Origin: Micromonospora chaiyaphumensis
GTDB taxonomy: Bacteria; Actinomycetota; Actinomycetes; Mycobacteriales; Micromonosporaceae
Direction of reading: 5' to 3'
Assembly (NCBI RefSeq): GCF_900091435.1
Contig: NZ_FMCS01000004.1
Location: 186,001-250,000, forward strand
Length of the DNA stretch: 64,000 nt
The translations under genes and the position numbers were made by a program. This document shows, piece by piece, positions 34,334-42,057 of this stretch (position 1 is its first letter; every line of letters begins with the position of its first letter). The notes under the pieces were generated by a model. The model ran no database searches. It saw only the letters and a program-made list of their open reading frames with translations, and had not been told where the DNA came from.

Positions 34334-35437
34334 ATGGGAACTGACAACACGCAGGCGACCGGCAAGCCGGGCACGAAGCGGCCCTTCCGCATCTGGCGGG
34401 GCGACGAGAACGGCGGCGAGCTGCGCGACTACACGGTCGAGGTCAACGAGGGCGAGGTCGTCCTCGACGTGATCCACCGCCTCCAGGCCACCGACGCGCC
34501 GGACCTGGCGTGCCGGTGGAACTGCAAGGCCGGCAAGTGCGGCTCCTGCTCCATGGAGATCAACGGCAAGCCCCGGCTGAGCTGCATGACCCGGATGTCG
34601 ACGTTCGAGGAGGGGGAGACCGTCACGGTCACCCCGCTGCGCACCTTCCCGGTCATCCGGGACCTGGTCACCGACGTCTCGTTCAACTACGAGAAGGCGC
34701 GGGAGACCCCGGCGTTCGCGCCGCCGGCCGACGTGGCCCCGGGCGACTACCGGATGCAGCAGGTGGACGTCGAGCGCTCGCAGGAGTTCCGCAAGTGCAT
34801 CGAGTGCTTCCTCTGCCAGAACGTCTGCCACGTGATCCGCGACCACGAGGAGAACAAGCAGGCGTTCTCCGGTCCCCGGTTCTTCATCCGGGCCGCCGAG
34901 CTGGACATGCACCCGCTCGACGCGAAGACCGACCGCAAGGAGTACGCGCAGTCCGAGATGGGACTCGGCTTCTGCAACATCACCAAGTGCTGCACCGAGG
35001 TCTGCCCCGAGCACATCAAGATCACCGACAACGGGATCATCCCCATGAAGGAGCGGGTCGTCGACCGCAGGTACGATCCCCTTGTGTGGCTTGGTAGCAA
35101 GATCTTCCGGAGGGGTCAGGTGCCTCAGACCAGCGTGACCAGCGGGCATTCGGGCGGCGCCGTGACCGCCCCCGCCGCCCACGGCGGGGTGCACTCGCAC
35201 GCCGGCGGCTCGCACGACACGGCGGCCGAGCGGCAGGCGCAGCAGGGCGTCAACTGGCACCGCGAGGTGCCGCACCCGACCGCTCCCGCCGTCGACGTCA
35301 ACGGCAAGCTGCCGCTGACCGAACTGACCTTCGACCGGGCCGCCGCGCCGTCGCCGTTCGGTGACGACGTGACCTTCCCGCTGCCGCCGGAGCACCTGAA
35401 CTTCGCCCACCCGCAGCAGGACGAGCCGAAGCACTGA
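34334..35437 (+). CDS. sdhB: succinate dehydrogenase iron-sulfur subunit with a long His-rich C-terminal extension
   Basis: Electron-transfer subunit of 367 residues. The 2Fe-2S ligands are C60, C64, C69, C72 (CRWNCKAGKCGSC) and C84. The C-terminal cluster ligands lie in CIECFLCQNVC (155-165) and CNITKCCTEVC (214-224). Typical Sdh1 iron-sulfur subunits end near residue 255. Here 107 more residues follow: a Gly/Ala/His-rich stretch (HGGVHSHAGGSHD), then a more conserved-looking LPLTELTFDRA and FPLPPEHLNFAHPQ. The extension is in frame, without codon-use change, up to a strong terminator. Its function is unknown. Confidence 0.94.
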   Translation: MGTDNTQATGKPGTKRPFRIWRGDENGGELRDYTVEVNEGEVVLDVIHRLQATDAPDLACRWNCKAGKCGSCSMEINGKPRLSCMTRMSTFEEGETVTVTPLRTFPVIRDLVTDVSFNYEKARETPAFAPPADVAPGDYRMQQVDVERSQEFRKCIECFLCQNVCHVIRDHEENKQAFSGPRFFIRAAELDMHPLDAKTDRKEYAQSEMGLGFCNITKCCTEVCPEHIKITDNGIIPMKERVVDRRYDPLVWLGSKIFRRGQVPQTSVTSGHSGGAVTAPAAHGGVHSHAGGSHDTAAERQAQQGVNWHREVPHPTAPAVDVNGKLPLTELTFDRAAAPSPFGDDVTFPLPPEHLNFAHPQQDEPKH

Positions 35438-35456
35438 GCAGCACACCGACAACGAC

Positions 35457-35491
35457 GACGGGGGCCGCGGCACATGCCGCCGGCCCCCGTC
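35457..35491. terminator. strong hairpin terminator after sdhCAB
   Basis: GACGGGGGCCG and CGGCCCCCGTC pair, with further CGGCA/TGCCG pairing inside. It lies 20 bp after the sdhB stop. Confidence 0.8.
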
Positions 35492-35550
35492 CCGTTTCCG
35501 CCCCCGAATCCCGCTTCCGCCGGTCCGGGGCCCTGTCCCGCTCCTGGCGG

Positions 35551-35988
35551 TCAGGAGCCGGCGAGCAGCGGGCGCAGGGCGGCGACGATCGGCACGTCGG
35601 CCGGCAGCCAGGCGACGCTGTCGAGTTCGTCGGCGGCGAGCCAGCGCAGCTCCGAGTGCTCCAGGGCCTTCGGTTGCTCGCCGTCGAGGAGGCGGGCCAC
35701 GTACACCCGGAGGACGGAACGGCCATGGGCCATCCGCACGTCGCGGCCGAGCCGCGCGCCGATCTCCACCCGGACGCCGAGCTCCTCGGCGCACTCGCGG
35801 ACCAGCGCGTCGGTCTCGATCTCCCCCGGCTCCACCTTGCCGCCGGGAAACTCCCAGCGGCCGGCCACCTCCGGTGGCGCGGAGCGCTCGCAGGCCAGGA
35901 CCCTGCCGTCCACGATGATCGCCGCCCCGACGACCACCCTCGGCTCCCGCCGGTCCTGCCCGTTCCCGCTAACCCGTTCGGTCTGCAC
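35551..35988 (-). CDS. Nudix hydrolase (MutT-like, 8-oxo-dGTP diphosphatase type)
   Basis: A 145-residue hydrolase. A complete Nudix box GGKVEPGEIETDALVREC then AEELGV lies at about residues 49-72, preceded by GRWEFPGGK as in MutT, which removes oxidised nucleotides such as 8-oxo-dGTP. RVVVGAAIIVDGRVLACER opens the domain. GTG 35988 is the assigned start; the first 15 residues are not conserved. It is convergent with sdhB and divergent from the pterin dehydratase-like gene. Confidence 0.88.
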   Translation of the reverse strand: MQTERVSGNGQDRREPRVVVGAAIIVDGRVLACERSAPPEVAGRWEFPGGKVEPGEIETDALVRECAEELGVRVEIGARLGRDVRMAHGRSVLRVYVARLLDGEQPKALEHSELRWLAADELDSVAWLPADVPIVAALRPLLAGS

Positions 35989-36172
35989 GGGCGTCCAGCG
36001 TGCCAGATCAATCGGCGGTTTGGGTAGCTGAGTCGACCGTCAGGTCAGCAGAACACGGAAGTGTGGGCGTGGACACACCATCTGTGCAACGACAGACTAG
36101 AGGGCGTCGACTGGGACACGGGATGGCGACGATTTGGCCACAAGCCGGCAACGACGCCTGGGAGGTGCGGTG

Positions 36173-36481
36173 ATGCGCGTGCTGTTCAACGGCCGGGCGA
36201 AGCACGACTACCTCAGCGACGCGCTCGCCCTGCTGTCCGGATGGACCCGGGAAGGCGAGCAGATCCGCCGCACGCTCGTCCTCGACGACACCCAGCACGC
36301 CGCGCTCACCGAGCGCGTCGCGGTGGTCGCCGACGCGCTGCGCCTGCGTCCGGAGATCAGCCGCCGGGCCGACCACACCCAGATCAGGGTGGGCCACGGC
36401 GACGGCGAGCCGCTCACCGAGGGCGAGGTGCTGCTGGCCGCCCGCATCGAGGACGCGGTCCGCGCGGTCACCGAACGCTGA
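36173..36481 (+). CDS. pterin-4a-carbinolamine dehydratase-like protein
   Basis: A 102-residue protein resembling the PCD/DCoH family: LLSGWTREGEQIRRTLVLDD, then ALTERVAVVADALRLRPEI, DHTQIRVGH and a final LTEGEVLLAARIEDAV. True PCD enzymes have a His-His-Pro-(Asp/Glu) motif for 4a-hydroxytetrahydrobiopterin dehydration; here the place reads LRPEISRRADH, so catalytic ability is doubtful. ATG 36173 (or GTG 36170 directly before it) follows GGGAGG. Likely a small cytoplasmic dimer; role uncertain. Confidence 0.7.
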   Translation: MRVLFNGRAKHDYLSDALALLSGWTREGEQIRRTLVLDDTQHAALTERVAVVADALRLRPEISRRADHTQIRVGHGDGEPLTEGEVLLAARIEDAVRAVTER

Positions 36482-36512
36482 GCACTCTCCTGAGAGCTTC
36501 CTGAAAGTTTCC

Positions 36513-36539
36513 GGTTAGCAATTAATTCCTCCGGGGTAG
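36513..36539 (+). promoter_or_regulatory. SigB/SigF-type stress promoter upstream of a small membrane protein gene
   Basis: GGTTA (36513-36517) and GGGTAG (36534-36539) are separated by 16 nt, close to the GGTTT/GNNT-N16-GGGTA pattern of actinobacterial general-stress sigma factors. The leader to ATG 36613 would be about 65 nt. Confidence 0.5.
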
Positions 36540-36612
36540 GACTTCCGGCACAGGGAACCGCAAAGGATCCCGAAAGAGACGGAACGTGCGATAACCCCTT
36601 GAGGAGCTGACC

Positions 36613-36942
36613 ATGACGACGCCCACCACGGCCACCGACCGGGCCGACCACGCGCACACCGGCCACGTCGAGCGCGACGTCCGGCACCTGCACCGGCACG
36701 GCGAGGAGACCAAGCCCGCGTGGAAGACCACCGAGCTGGCCGTCTACCTGCTCTCCGTCATCGGCGTGCTGATCGCCTCGAACGCCGTCGGCGACGGCGC
36801 CGCGAACAACGGCGGGGACTACTTCGCGGCCGACAAGGCCTGGTGGTACATCACCCTGCTGACCGTCGGTTACCTGATCAGCCGGGGCCTGGCCAAGGCC
36901 GGCAGCCGCAGCCGCGACCACGACCCGCGCGTCGACCACTGA
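36613..36942 (+). CDS. small two-helix membrane protein
   Basis: A 109-residue protein. The His-rich, charged N-terminus (DHAHTGHVERDVRHLHRHGEE) faces one side. Then come LAVYLLSVIGVLIASNAVG, a short Gly/Asn loop (GDGAANNGGDYFAADK), WWYITLLTVGYLISRGLAK, and a basic tail. ATG 36613 follows GAGGAG. A stress-type promoter precedes it and a hairpin follows. No catalytic motif is seen; the pattern fits small stress-inducible membrane proteins of unknown role. Confidence 0.75.
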   Translation: MTTPTTATDRADHAHTGHVERDVRHLHRHGEETKPAWKTTELAVYLLSVIGVLIASNAVGDGAANNGGDYFAADKAWWYITLLTVGYLISRGLAKAGSRSRDHDPRVDH

Positions 36943-36952
36943 CCTCCACCTC

Positions 36953-36982
36953 GGCAGCCCCGTCCGGCAGGACGGGGCTGCC
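36953..36982. terminator. perfect 13-bp hairpin terminator
   Basis: GGCAGCCCCGTCC and GGACGGGGCTGCC pair around the 4-nt loop GGCA, 10 bp after the small membrane protein stop. It is followed by CGGCGTTTCC, a short T-run. Confidence 0.82.
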
Positions 36983-37009
36983 GGCGTTTCCCGGCTGGCA
37001 GGCCCCACC

Positions 37010-37015
37010 TACCGT
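37010..37015 (+). promoter_or_regulatory. -10 box of the PH-domain gene (leaderless)
   Basis: TACCGT ends 7 nt before ATG 37023, the same layout as dapD and dapE. There is no ribosome-binding site. Confidence 0.5.
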
Positions 37016-37022
37016 CGGGGAC

Positions 37023-37385
37023 ATGGCCGATCCGACGTACGACCGCAAGGAACAGTTCCAGCAGATCCAGAGCGGGCTCCTGCCCGGCGAGCAGATCATC
37101 GCCGTCTACGACGCGATCGGCGCGGGCACCGGGTTCATCGGGCTGACCGACCGCCGGGTCGTCATCCAGGACCGCTCCTTCGTCGGAAAGCGGTACGCGA
37201 TCACCAGCATTCCGTACGCGAAGATCACCAGCGTGAGCGTGGTGAGCAACAAGTCGTGGGGCGGCTCGTTCTTCTCCACCGGGGCCATCGCCATCCACGT
37301 CGGCACGCACACCTACGAGGTGGAGTTCCGGGGCGCGCAGAAGAGCCACCACGTGCACAACGTCATCCTCCACCACATCTCCTGA
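37023..37385 (+). CDS. bacterial PH-domain protein
   Basis: A 120-residue protein with a bacterial pleckstrin-homology-like fold: LLPGEQIIAVYDAIGAGTGFIGLTDRRVVIQD, then ITSIPYAKITSVSV and a final VEFRGAQKSHHVHNVILHH helix. No membrane segment, so probably cytoplasmic. Such domains are widespread; the ligand is unknown. ATG 37023 lies 7 nt after TACCGT. The stop TGA overlaps the start of the downstream methyltransferase remnant. Confidence 0.85.
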   Translation: MADPTYDRKEQFQQIQSGLLPGEQIIAVYDAIGAGTGFIGLTDRRVVIQDRSFVGKRYAITSIPYAKITSVSVVSNKSWGGSFFSTGAIAIHVGTHTYEVEFRGAQKSHHVHNVILHHIS

Positions 37386-37386
37386 T

Positions 37387-37626
37387 GTGCCGGTCGACCT
37401 GCCGGCGCGCTACGACGCGGCCAACGCGTGGGGGCGTGACGACGGCTTCCTCCTGCGCTTCGTCGGGGCGCCACCGACCCGGGTCCACGGCCTGGGCTGC
37501 GGCACCGGGCGGCTCACCCCGCCCGGCGGCACGACGGTGGACGCCTGGACCGAGCTGACCGCCGTGCGCGACGGCCTGGTCGGCTTCCTGCACCACACGG
37601 CGGTCAGCGCCGGTAGGTCAACGTGA
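37387..37626 (+). pseudogene. internally deleted SAM-dependent methyltransferase remnant
   Basis: A 79-codon frame from GTG 37387. The first 42 codons match a class I methyltransferase start (RYDAANAWGRDDGFLLRFVG then VHGLGCGTGRLT, where the usual Asp of DLGCGTG is Gly). The next codons jump to a sequence like the later part of such proteins (PPGGTTVDAWTELTAVRDGLVGFLHHT) and stop. Over 100 residues that should lie between are absent. The 3' end runs 23 bp into the convergent gene. This looks like a deleted, probably non-functional gene. Confidence 0.6.
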
Positions 37627-38059
37627 AGTCGAGCGCCCAGTCGACGCCGTCGGCGGACCGCTCCCAGCGGCCGTCGATGGCGGCGCCGTCCTCGCGGAGC
37701 GTCCCGATGAACCGCTGGTGGAAGCCGGGCGCCTCCCGCCACATCCGCCAGACGCCCTCGGCGAACGTCATCCGGTAGACGCGGTGCACGCCGCGGGCGT
37801 CGGCGTAGAGCACCGCGAACTCCTCCCCCGCGTCGTCCAGGCCGATCAGCTGGGTGGTCGGAAGTGGATTGTTCTCGCGCCAGGCGCGCGGCGCCGACTC
37901 CGGCACCGGGTCGGCGTCGGTGTACTGGCGGAGGAACCGGCCGTCCTCCACCCAGGAGAACTCCGTCCAGCCGGCGCCGAGACCCTCGACCTCCGGCTGC
38001 ACGGTCCACCGCCCGACGAGCGCGTCGAGCCGCGCGAGCGCGGGATGCCGCTCCCCCAT
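37604..38059 (-). CDS. DUF1579-like small protein
   Basis: A 151-residue protein opening HPALARLDALVGRWTVQPEV, with the LxGxW start typical of DUF1579/lipocalin-like folds, then FSWVEDGRFLRQYTD and a final SADGVDWALDFTLTYRR. A beta-barrel with an unknown ligand is likely. ATG 38059 follows GGAGG. No signal peptide, so cytoplasmic. Its 3' end overlaps the methyltransferase remnant by 23 bp. Confidence 0.8.
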   Translation of the reverse strand: MGERHPALARLDALVGRWTVQPEVEGLGAGWTEFSWVEDGRFLRQYTDADPVPESAPRAWRENNPLPTTQLIGLDDAGEEFAVLYADARGVHRVYRMTFAEGVWRMWREAPGFHQRFIGTLREDGAAIDGRWERSADGVDWALDFTLTYRR

Positions 38060-38120
38060 CTCGTCCTCCTCGTGTCGCTGGGGACTCCGGTGTTCGCCGC
38101 CGCCTGACAGAATCGCGCGC

Positions 38121-38837
38121 ATGCGGGGGTTGTTCGCACGGGTCCGGGGATGGTGCACGGACCACAGACCGACCGTACGCCGGATCCGCCGTACCGTGGT
38201 GGTGGTCGTGGCGGGCGTGGCGCTGCTGGGCGCCGGCACCGCGGCCAGCGTGGCCTGGGTCCGCGGCGGCGCGGACGGCCACCTGTTCACCGAGGCCGAC
38301 GTGCCGGACGCCCCGGTCGCCCTGGTCCTGGGCACCAAGGTGGAGGCCGACGGCACCCCGTCGCCGTTCCTCGCGGCCCGCCTGGAGATCGCGCAGCGGC
38401 TCTTCGCCGCCGGCAAGGTCCGGGTCATCCTGGTGTCGGGCGACCACATGAACGACGACTATGACGAGCCCGACGCCATGCGGCGCTGGCTCGTCGACCG
38501 GGGTGTGCCGGCGGAGAAGGTGGTGCTGGACCACGCCGGCTTCGACACGTACGACTCCTGCGCCCGGGCCCGGCGCATCTTCGGCGTCGAGCGGGCGACC
38601 GTGGTGACCCAGTCCTTCCACCTGCCCCGTGCCGTGGCGGTCTGCCGGCACCTCGGCGTGGCGGCGAACGGCGTGGGCGACGACACCGCCCGCCGGTACG
38701 CCGAGCGCTGGCGGATCAGCGCCACCCGGGAGTACGGCGCCTGCGTGAAGGCCATCGTGGATGTGCTGTCCGGCCGCGATCCCGTGCACCTGGGCCGCCG
38801 GGAGACCGGAGTGGACGACGCCCTGCGCGCGGGGTGA
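38121..38837 (+). CDS. SanA/YdcF-type DUF218 membrane-anchored protein
   Basis: A 238-residue protein. The basic N-terminus and one membrane helix (TVVVVVAGVALLGAGTAASVAW) place the rest outside. The DUF218 domain shows VALVLGTKVEADGTPSPFLAARL, VILVSGDH, DEPDAMRRWLVDRGVPAEKVVLD, FDTYDSCARARRIFG and VVTQSFHLPRAVAVCRHLG, all close to SanA, which affects cell-envelope barrier function in enterobacteria. ATG 38121 has CAGAAT 7 nt upstream and may be leaderless. Reaction unknown. Confidence 0.88.
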   Translation: MRGLFARVRGWCTDHRPTVRRIRRTVVVVVAGVALLGAGTAASVAWVRGGADGHLFTEADVPDAPVALVLGTKVEADGTPSPFLAARLEIAQRLFAAGKVRVILVSGDHMNDDYDEPDAMRRWLVDRGVPAEKVVLDHAGFDTYDSCARARRIFGVERATVVTQSFHLPRAVAVCRHLGVAANGVGDDTARRYAERWRISATREYGACVKAIVDVLSGRDPVHLGRRETGVDDALRAG

Positions 38838-38871
38838 CCTGCGGCCCGCCGGTCGGCGGTAGGGTCACGGC

Positions 38872-39237
38872 GTGGTGAAGCTGGCCGAGGAGACCCTCGC
38901 GGCGGTCGGGCGGATGACCGTCGCGGCAACCGAACTCGAGCACCTGCTGTCCCGGCTCGGCGCCGCCGGCGCGGCCGCCGACGAGATCTTCGCGCGCGCC
39001 GGGGCGCCGCTGCTCGCGGCCCGCGAGGCGGCGCGGTCCGCCCCGCCGGCCATCCGCGACGAGTACGCCAACCTGGTCGAGGGTGCGGCCACGCAACTGG
39101 CCGTGGGCCAGGCTGCGCTGCGGGCCGTGTGGCGCGGCGGCCGGACCGACGCGGCGCTGTTCGACGAGATCACCGCCCGCCTGCTGCGCTGCCGCGACGC
39201 CCTGCACGACCGGATCCTCGTTCCGCAGCAGGGTTGA
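38872..39237 (+). CDS. all-helical hypothetical protein
   Basis: A 121-residue protein, strongly Ala/Leu/Arg-rich and likely all helical (EETLAAVGRMTVAATELEHL; AGAPLLAAREAARSAP; FDEITARLLRCRDALHDRI). GTG 38872 lies 6 nt after TAGGGT (38860-38865), so a leaderless mRNA is likely; GTG 38875 is the alternative. No recognised family. Real coding is supported by codon use and the promoter; function not assigned. Confidence 0.65.
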   Translation: MVKLAEETLAAVGRMTVAATELEHLLSRLGAAGAAADEIFARAGAPLLAAREAARSAPPAIRDEYANLVEGAATQLAVGQAALRAVWRGGRTDAALFDEITARLLRCRDALHDRILVPQQG

Positions 39238-39307
39238 CGAGGCGGCCCGAGGCTCCGGGATGGCCGGCGCCGGCGCTATGGTCGCGCGCTGCCCGAGCTG
39301 ATCGCGC

Positions 39308-39330
39308 CGTCCCGAAGGACGTCCGGGACG
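39308..39330. terminator. weak hairpin downstream of the helical hypothetical gene
   Basis: CGTCCCG and CGGGACG form a 7-bp stem with a 9-nt loop, 70 bp after the stop. A possible terminator of the preceding transcript. Confidence 0.35.
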
Positions 39331-39449
39331 CCGAACCGGGCCGGGTGCGGCGTTACCGGATCATGCTCCAGGCGCCCCGTACGTGCCCCCACGCTGAGTG
39401 AAAGTCCTGGTACATTCGCGCTTCGCCTCGATCGAAAGAGGAACTGCGC

Positions 39450-40388
39450 ATGACCGGCACGGGGGCCGACTCGGGCGCGGGACCGGTGCCGGGCGCCGGA
39501 CCAGCCGATCCTTCCGCACCACACCCACCCGGGCAGCCGTCGTCGAGCTACGGCACGCCGCCCTACGCTCCGCAGGCGGGCGACCAGCCTCCGCCGTACG
39601 CGGGCGAGCAGCCGCCGCCGTTCCTGCCGCAGCCGCCGGTGGCGTGGGGGCCACCGCCCGGCCCGCGTAACCGCACGCTCGTTGTCGCCGCTGTGATCGT
39701 GGGCGTGGTGCTTCTGGTGGGCTGCCTCGGCCTGACCGGCGGTGTGCTCCTGCTGCGCTCGGCGACGACGACCGCGTCCGGGCCGGGACGGGAGGCACCC
39801 CCCGCGCCGATCAGCGAGCGCAGCCCGGCCGCGACCGCCGCACCCGGGGCCAGCGAGGAGCCGGTGCAGGAGGGGCCGCAGGCCAGCGAGTACCCGGCCG
39901 AGGAGATCTCCGACCTCAACCGGGTCTGCGACGACGGGGTCTTCTACCCGCAGTCGCCGAAACGCGCCGGCACGGCACCGCACCCGGTGGTGCTGCTCAT
40001 CGGTGACGGCTCCGGGCTGCGCTACCAGAACGGCACCTACTACTTCTCGCAGGGCCTCTCGAAGAAGGTGGAGCAGACCTGGGCGCCGGAGGCACCCGCG
40101 AAGGTGCAGATGGTCGCCTGCCTCGACCGGGTGAGCAGCGGCGCGACGATCCGCCGCTGCAAGTATGACGACCCGAAGCCGTTGACGTTGACGCTGTTGA
40201 AGGCGAGCTGGCGCCTCCGGGTGTACGAGGTGGCGACCGGCCGCAAGCTGCTCGACAAGCCGATGACCGGCGACGACCGGGCGTGCCCGTACGTCGTCCT
40301 GGCCGGCCCGGACAAGAAGATCTACGCCGAGGTCAGCGACCGGGCCGCCGTCGCCGCGCTCCGCAAGCTGGTCAACGGCTCAGCCTGA
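39450..40388 (+). CDS. membrane-anchored protein with Pro-rich cytoplasmic N-terminus
   Basis: A 312-residue protein. Residues 1-72 are Gly/Pro/Gln-rich (PPYAGEQPPPFLPQPP). One helix follows (TLVVAAVIVGVVLLVGCLGL), then a Ser/Ala/Pro linker. An extracellular domain from about 155 has CDDGVFYPQSPKRAG, HPVVLLIGDGSG and MVACLDRVSSGATIRRC, with several Cys that could pair. Pro-rich N-tails of this kind are common in actinobacterial membrane proteins. ATG 39450 has GAGG upstream. The stop overlaps the convergent gene by 9 bp. Function unknown. Confidence 0.8.
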   Translation: MTGTGADSGAGPVPGAGPADPSAPHPPGQPSSSYGTPPYAPQAGDQPPPYAGEQPPPFLPQPPVAWGPPPGPRNRTLVVAAVIVGVVLLVGCLGLTGGVLLLRSATTTASGPGREAPPAPISERSPAATAAPGASEEPVQEGPQASEYPAEEISDLNRVCDDGVFYPQSPKRAGTAPHPVVLLIGDGSGLRYQNGTYYFSQGLSKKVEQTWAPEAPAKVQMVACLDRVSSGATIRRCKYDDPKPLTLTLLKASWRLRVYEVATGRKLLDKPMTGDDRACPYVVLAGPDKKIYAEVSDRAAVAALRKLVNGSA

Positions 40389-41165
40389 ACCCGACGCGCG
40401 TGCCTCAAGCACGGCCAGGTCGCGCTCCGCGTAGAGCCGGTGCTCCCACTCCTCGTTGAGGACGGTCAGCAGGCACTCCCGGACCGGGTAACGGCGGGGC
40501 CGCGGCCAGCCGGCCCCCTCCACCGGTTCGGTGTGGCCGGCCAGCGACTCGGGGGTCAGCCCCTCGATGACCTGGCGCACGGTGGACATCCGGTCGCGGC
40601 GCAGCGCGAGCACCACGTCGAGGGAGGGCCGGGCGGCCCGGTCACGGGGAACACCGGGGGTGTCCGGCATCTCGTCCCACGGCAGGTCCAGAGGATCCCA
40701 CGGTGCCGGGTCGCCGAGGATCGCCCGCCCGACCCAGGAGTCGGTGGCGAAGGCGAGGTGCCGCAGCGTCTCGATGAACGACCATTCACCGTCGACCGAC
40801 TCGTGCAGCAGCTCGGGACGCAGCCGGCCGGCCCGTTCGACGGTGCCGGCCCAGAGCCGCTCCAGGACGGCCCACGCCTCGCGGAAGCCGGCCGGATCGG
40901 TCGGGCGCATCCGCGCCCGGTCCGGGTGCCGCCGGTCCAGCTCCGCCTGGATCAGCGGCCCGACGTCGACGCCGTTGATCGTCAGATGCTCGATCTCGCC
41001 GCGGATGTCGACGTCGGCCAGCTCGACGCCACGCATGGTGACCCCGCTCAGGTCGACGGCACGGAACCGGGCGCCGGAGAGGTCGACGGCGCGGAACTCG
41101 GAGCCGGTGAGGTCGGTGTGCTCGAACCGGGAGCCGCGCAGATCGGCGGCGGTAAATTCAGCCAC
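40380..41165 (-). CDS. pentapeptide-repeat plus DinB-like domain protein
   Basis: A 261-residue two-part protein. Residues 1-56 carry pentapeptide-type repeats with period 5 or 10 (ADLRGSRFEHTDLTGSEF, RAVDLSGARF, RAVDLSGVTM). The rest is a DinB-like four-helix domain with GEWSFIETLRHLAFATDSWVG, a late DRMSTVRQVIEGL helix and VLNEEWEHRLYAERDLAVLE. Putative metal His occur in HESVDGEW, RHLAF and EWEHRLYAERD. DinB proteins include thiol-dependent S-transferases, some using mycothiol, which fits an MSH-producing host. GTG 41165 has TAGCCT 6 nt upstream. Confidence 0.82.
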   Translation of the reverse strand: MAEFTAADLRGSRFEHTDLTGSEFRAVDLSGARFRAVDLSGVTMRGVELADVDIRGEIEHLTINGVDVGPLIQAELDRRHPDRARMRPTDPAGFREAWAVLERLWAGTVERAGRLRPELLHESVDGEWSFIETLRHLAFATDSWVGRAILGDPAPWDPLDLPWDEMPDTPGVPRDRAARPSLDVVLALRRDRMSTVRQVIEGLTPESLAGHTEPVEGAGWPRPRRYPVRECLLTVLNEEWEHRLYAERDLAVLEARASGSG

Positions 41166-41244
41166 GCGAGCAGGCTAACCGCGCGGCCCGACCCTTCGCG
41201 GCCCCGGAGGACGGGGGCAGCGAGCCGCTGCGTCCTGAGGCACG

Positions 41245-42027
41245 ATGGCGCCCATGAATGGCATGGATCATCACCAGCAGCGGCCCGTCGCCCTGGTGAC
41301 GGGCGCCGGCCGCAGCGCCGGCATCGCCGCGTCGGTGGTCCTGAAGCTGGCGGAGAGCGGCTGGGATGTGGGGTTCACCTACTGGACCCCGTACGACGAG
41401 CGGATGCCCTGGGGAGCCGATCCCGAGGCCGTGACGCTGCTCGGTGACCAGGCCGGCCGGAACGGGGCGAGAACCGCCGCGATCGAGGCGGACCTCAGTG
41501 ATCCGCACGCCGCGGCCGGGATCTTCGAGACCGTGGGGCGTGAGCTGGGCCCGGTCGGCGCACTCGTCCTCGCCCACTGCGAGAGCGTCGACTCGGGCCT
41601 CCTCGACACCAGCATCGAGAGCTTCGACCGTCACTTCGCGGTCAACACCCGGGCGAGCTGGCTCCTCATCCGCGAGTACGCCCGGCAGTTCCGCGGGGAG
41701 CACGGCACCGGCCGGATCGTCAGCCTGACGAGTGACGCCACGGTCGGCAACATTCCCTACGGGGCCAGCAAGGGCGCACTCGACCGGATCACCCTGGCCG
41801 CGGCCCGGGAACTGGCCCACCTCGGCGTGACCGCCAACGCGATCGATCCGGGTCCCACCGACACCGGCTGGATGACCGCGGAGATCAAGGATGCCGTCCT
41901 ACGGTCCACGCCGCTCGGACGCCTCGGCCGCCCGCAGGACTGCGCGAATCTCGTCGCGTTCCTGTGCTCGCCCGAGGGGGGTTGGATCAACGGCCAACTC
42001 CTGCGCAGCGACGGCGGGATCGCCTGA
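41245..42027 (+). CDS. short-chain dehydrogenase/reductase (SDR)
   Basis: A protein of about 260 residues. The Rossmann start VALVTGAGRSAGIAASVVLKLAE is an SDR TGxxxxxG variant (TGAGRSAGIA). LVLAHCES occupies the NNAG position, LTSDA holds the catalytic Ser, YGASKGAL the Tyr/Lys, and AIDPGPTDTGWM follows. A C-terminal GGWINGQLLRSDGGIA is typical. NAD(P)-dependent oxidation or reduction of an unknown substrate. ATG 41245 is assigned; ATG 41254 or 41263 are possible. Resembles 3-oxoacyl-ACP-reductase-like SDRs, but FabG identity is not supported. Confidence 0.88.
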   Translation: MAPMNGMDHHQQRPVALVTGAGRSAGIAASVVLKLAESGWDVGFTYWTPYDERMPWGADPEAVTLLGDQAGRNGARTAAIEADLSDPHAAAGIFETVGRELGPVGALVLAHCESVDSGLLDTSIESFDRHFAVNTRASWLLIREYARQFRGEHGTGRIVSLTSDATVGNIPYGASKGALDRITLAAARELAHLGVTANAIDPGPTDTGWMTAEIKDAVLRSTPLGRLGRPQDCANLVAFLCSPEGGWINGQLLRSDGGIA

Positions 42028-42057
42028 CCCACGTCTTGGCGGGACAGCGGCAGCCGC

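Noticed and set aside
36485..36500. Short CTCTC/GAGAG hairpin after the pterin dehydratase-like gene
   Set aside because: The stem is only 5 bp with a 2-nt loop, too weak to call a terminator.
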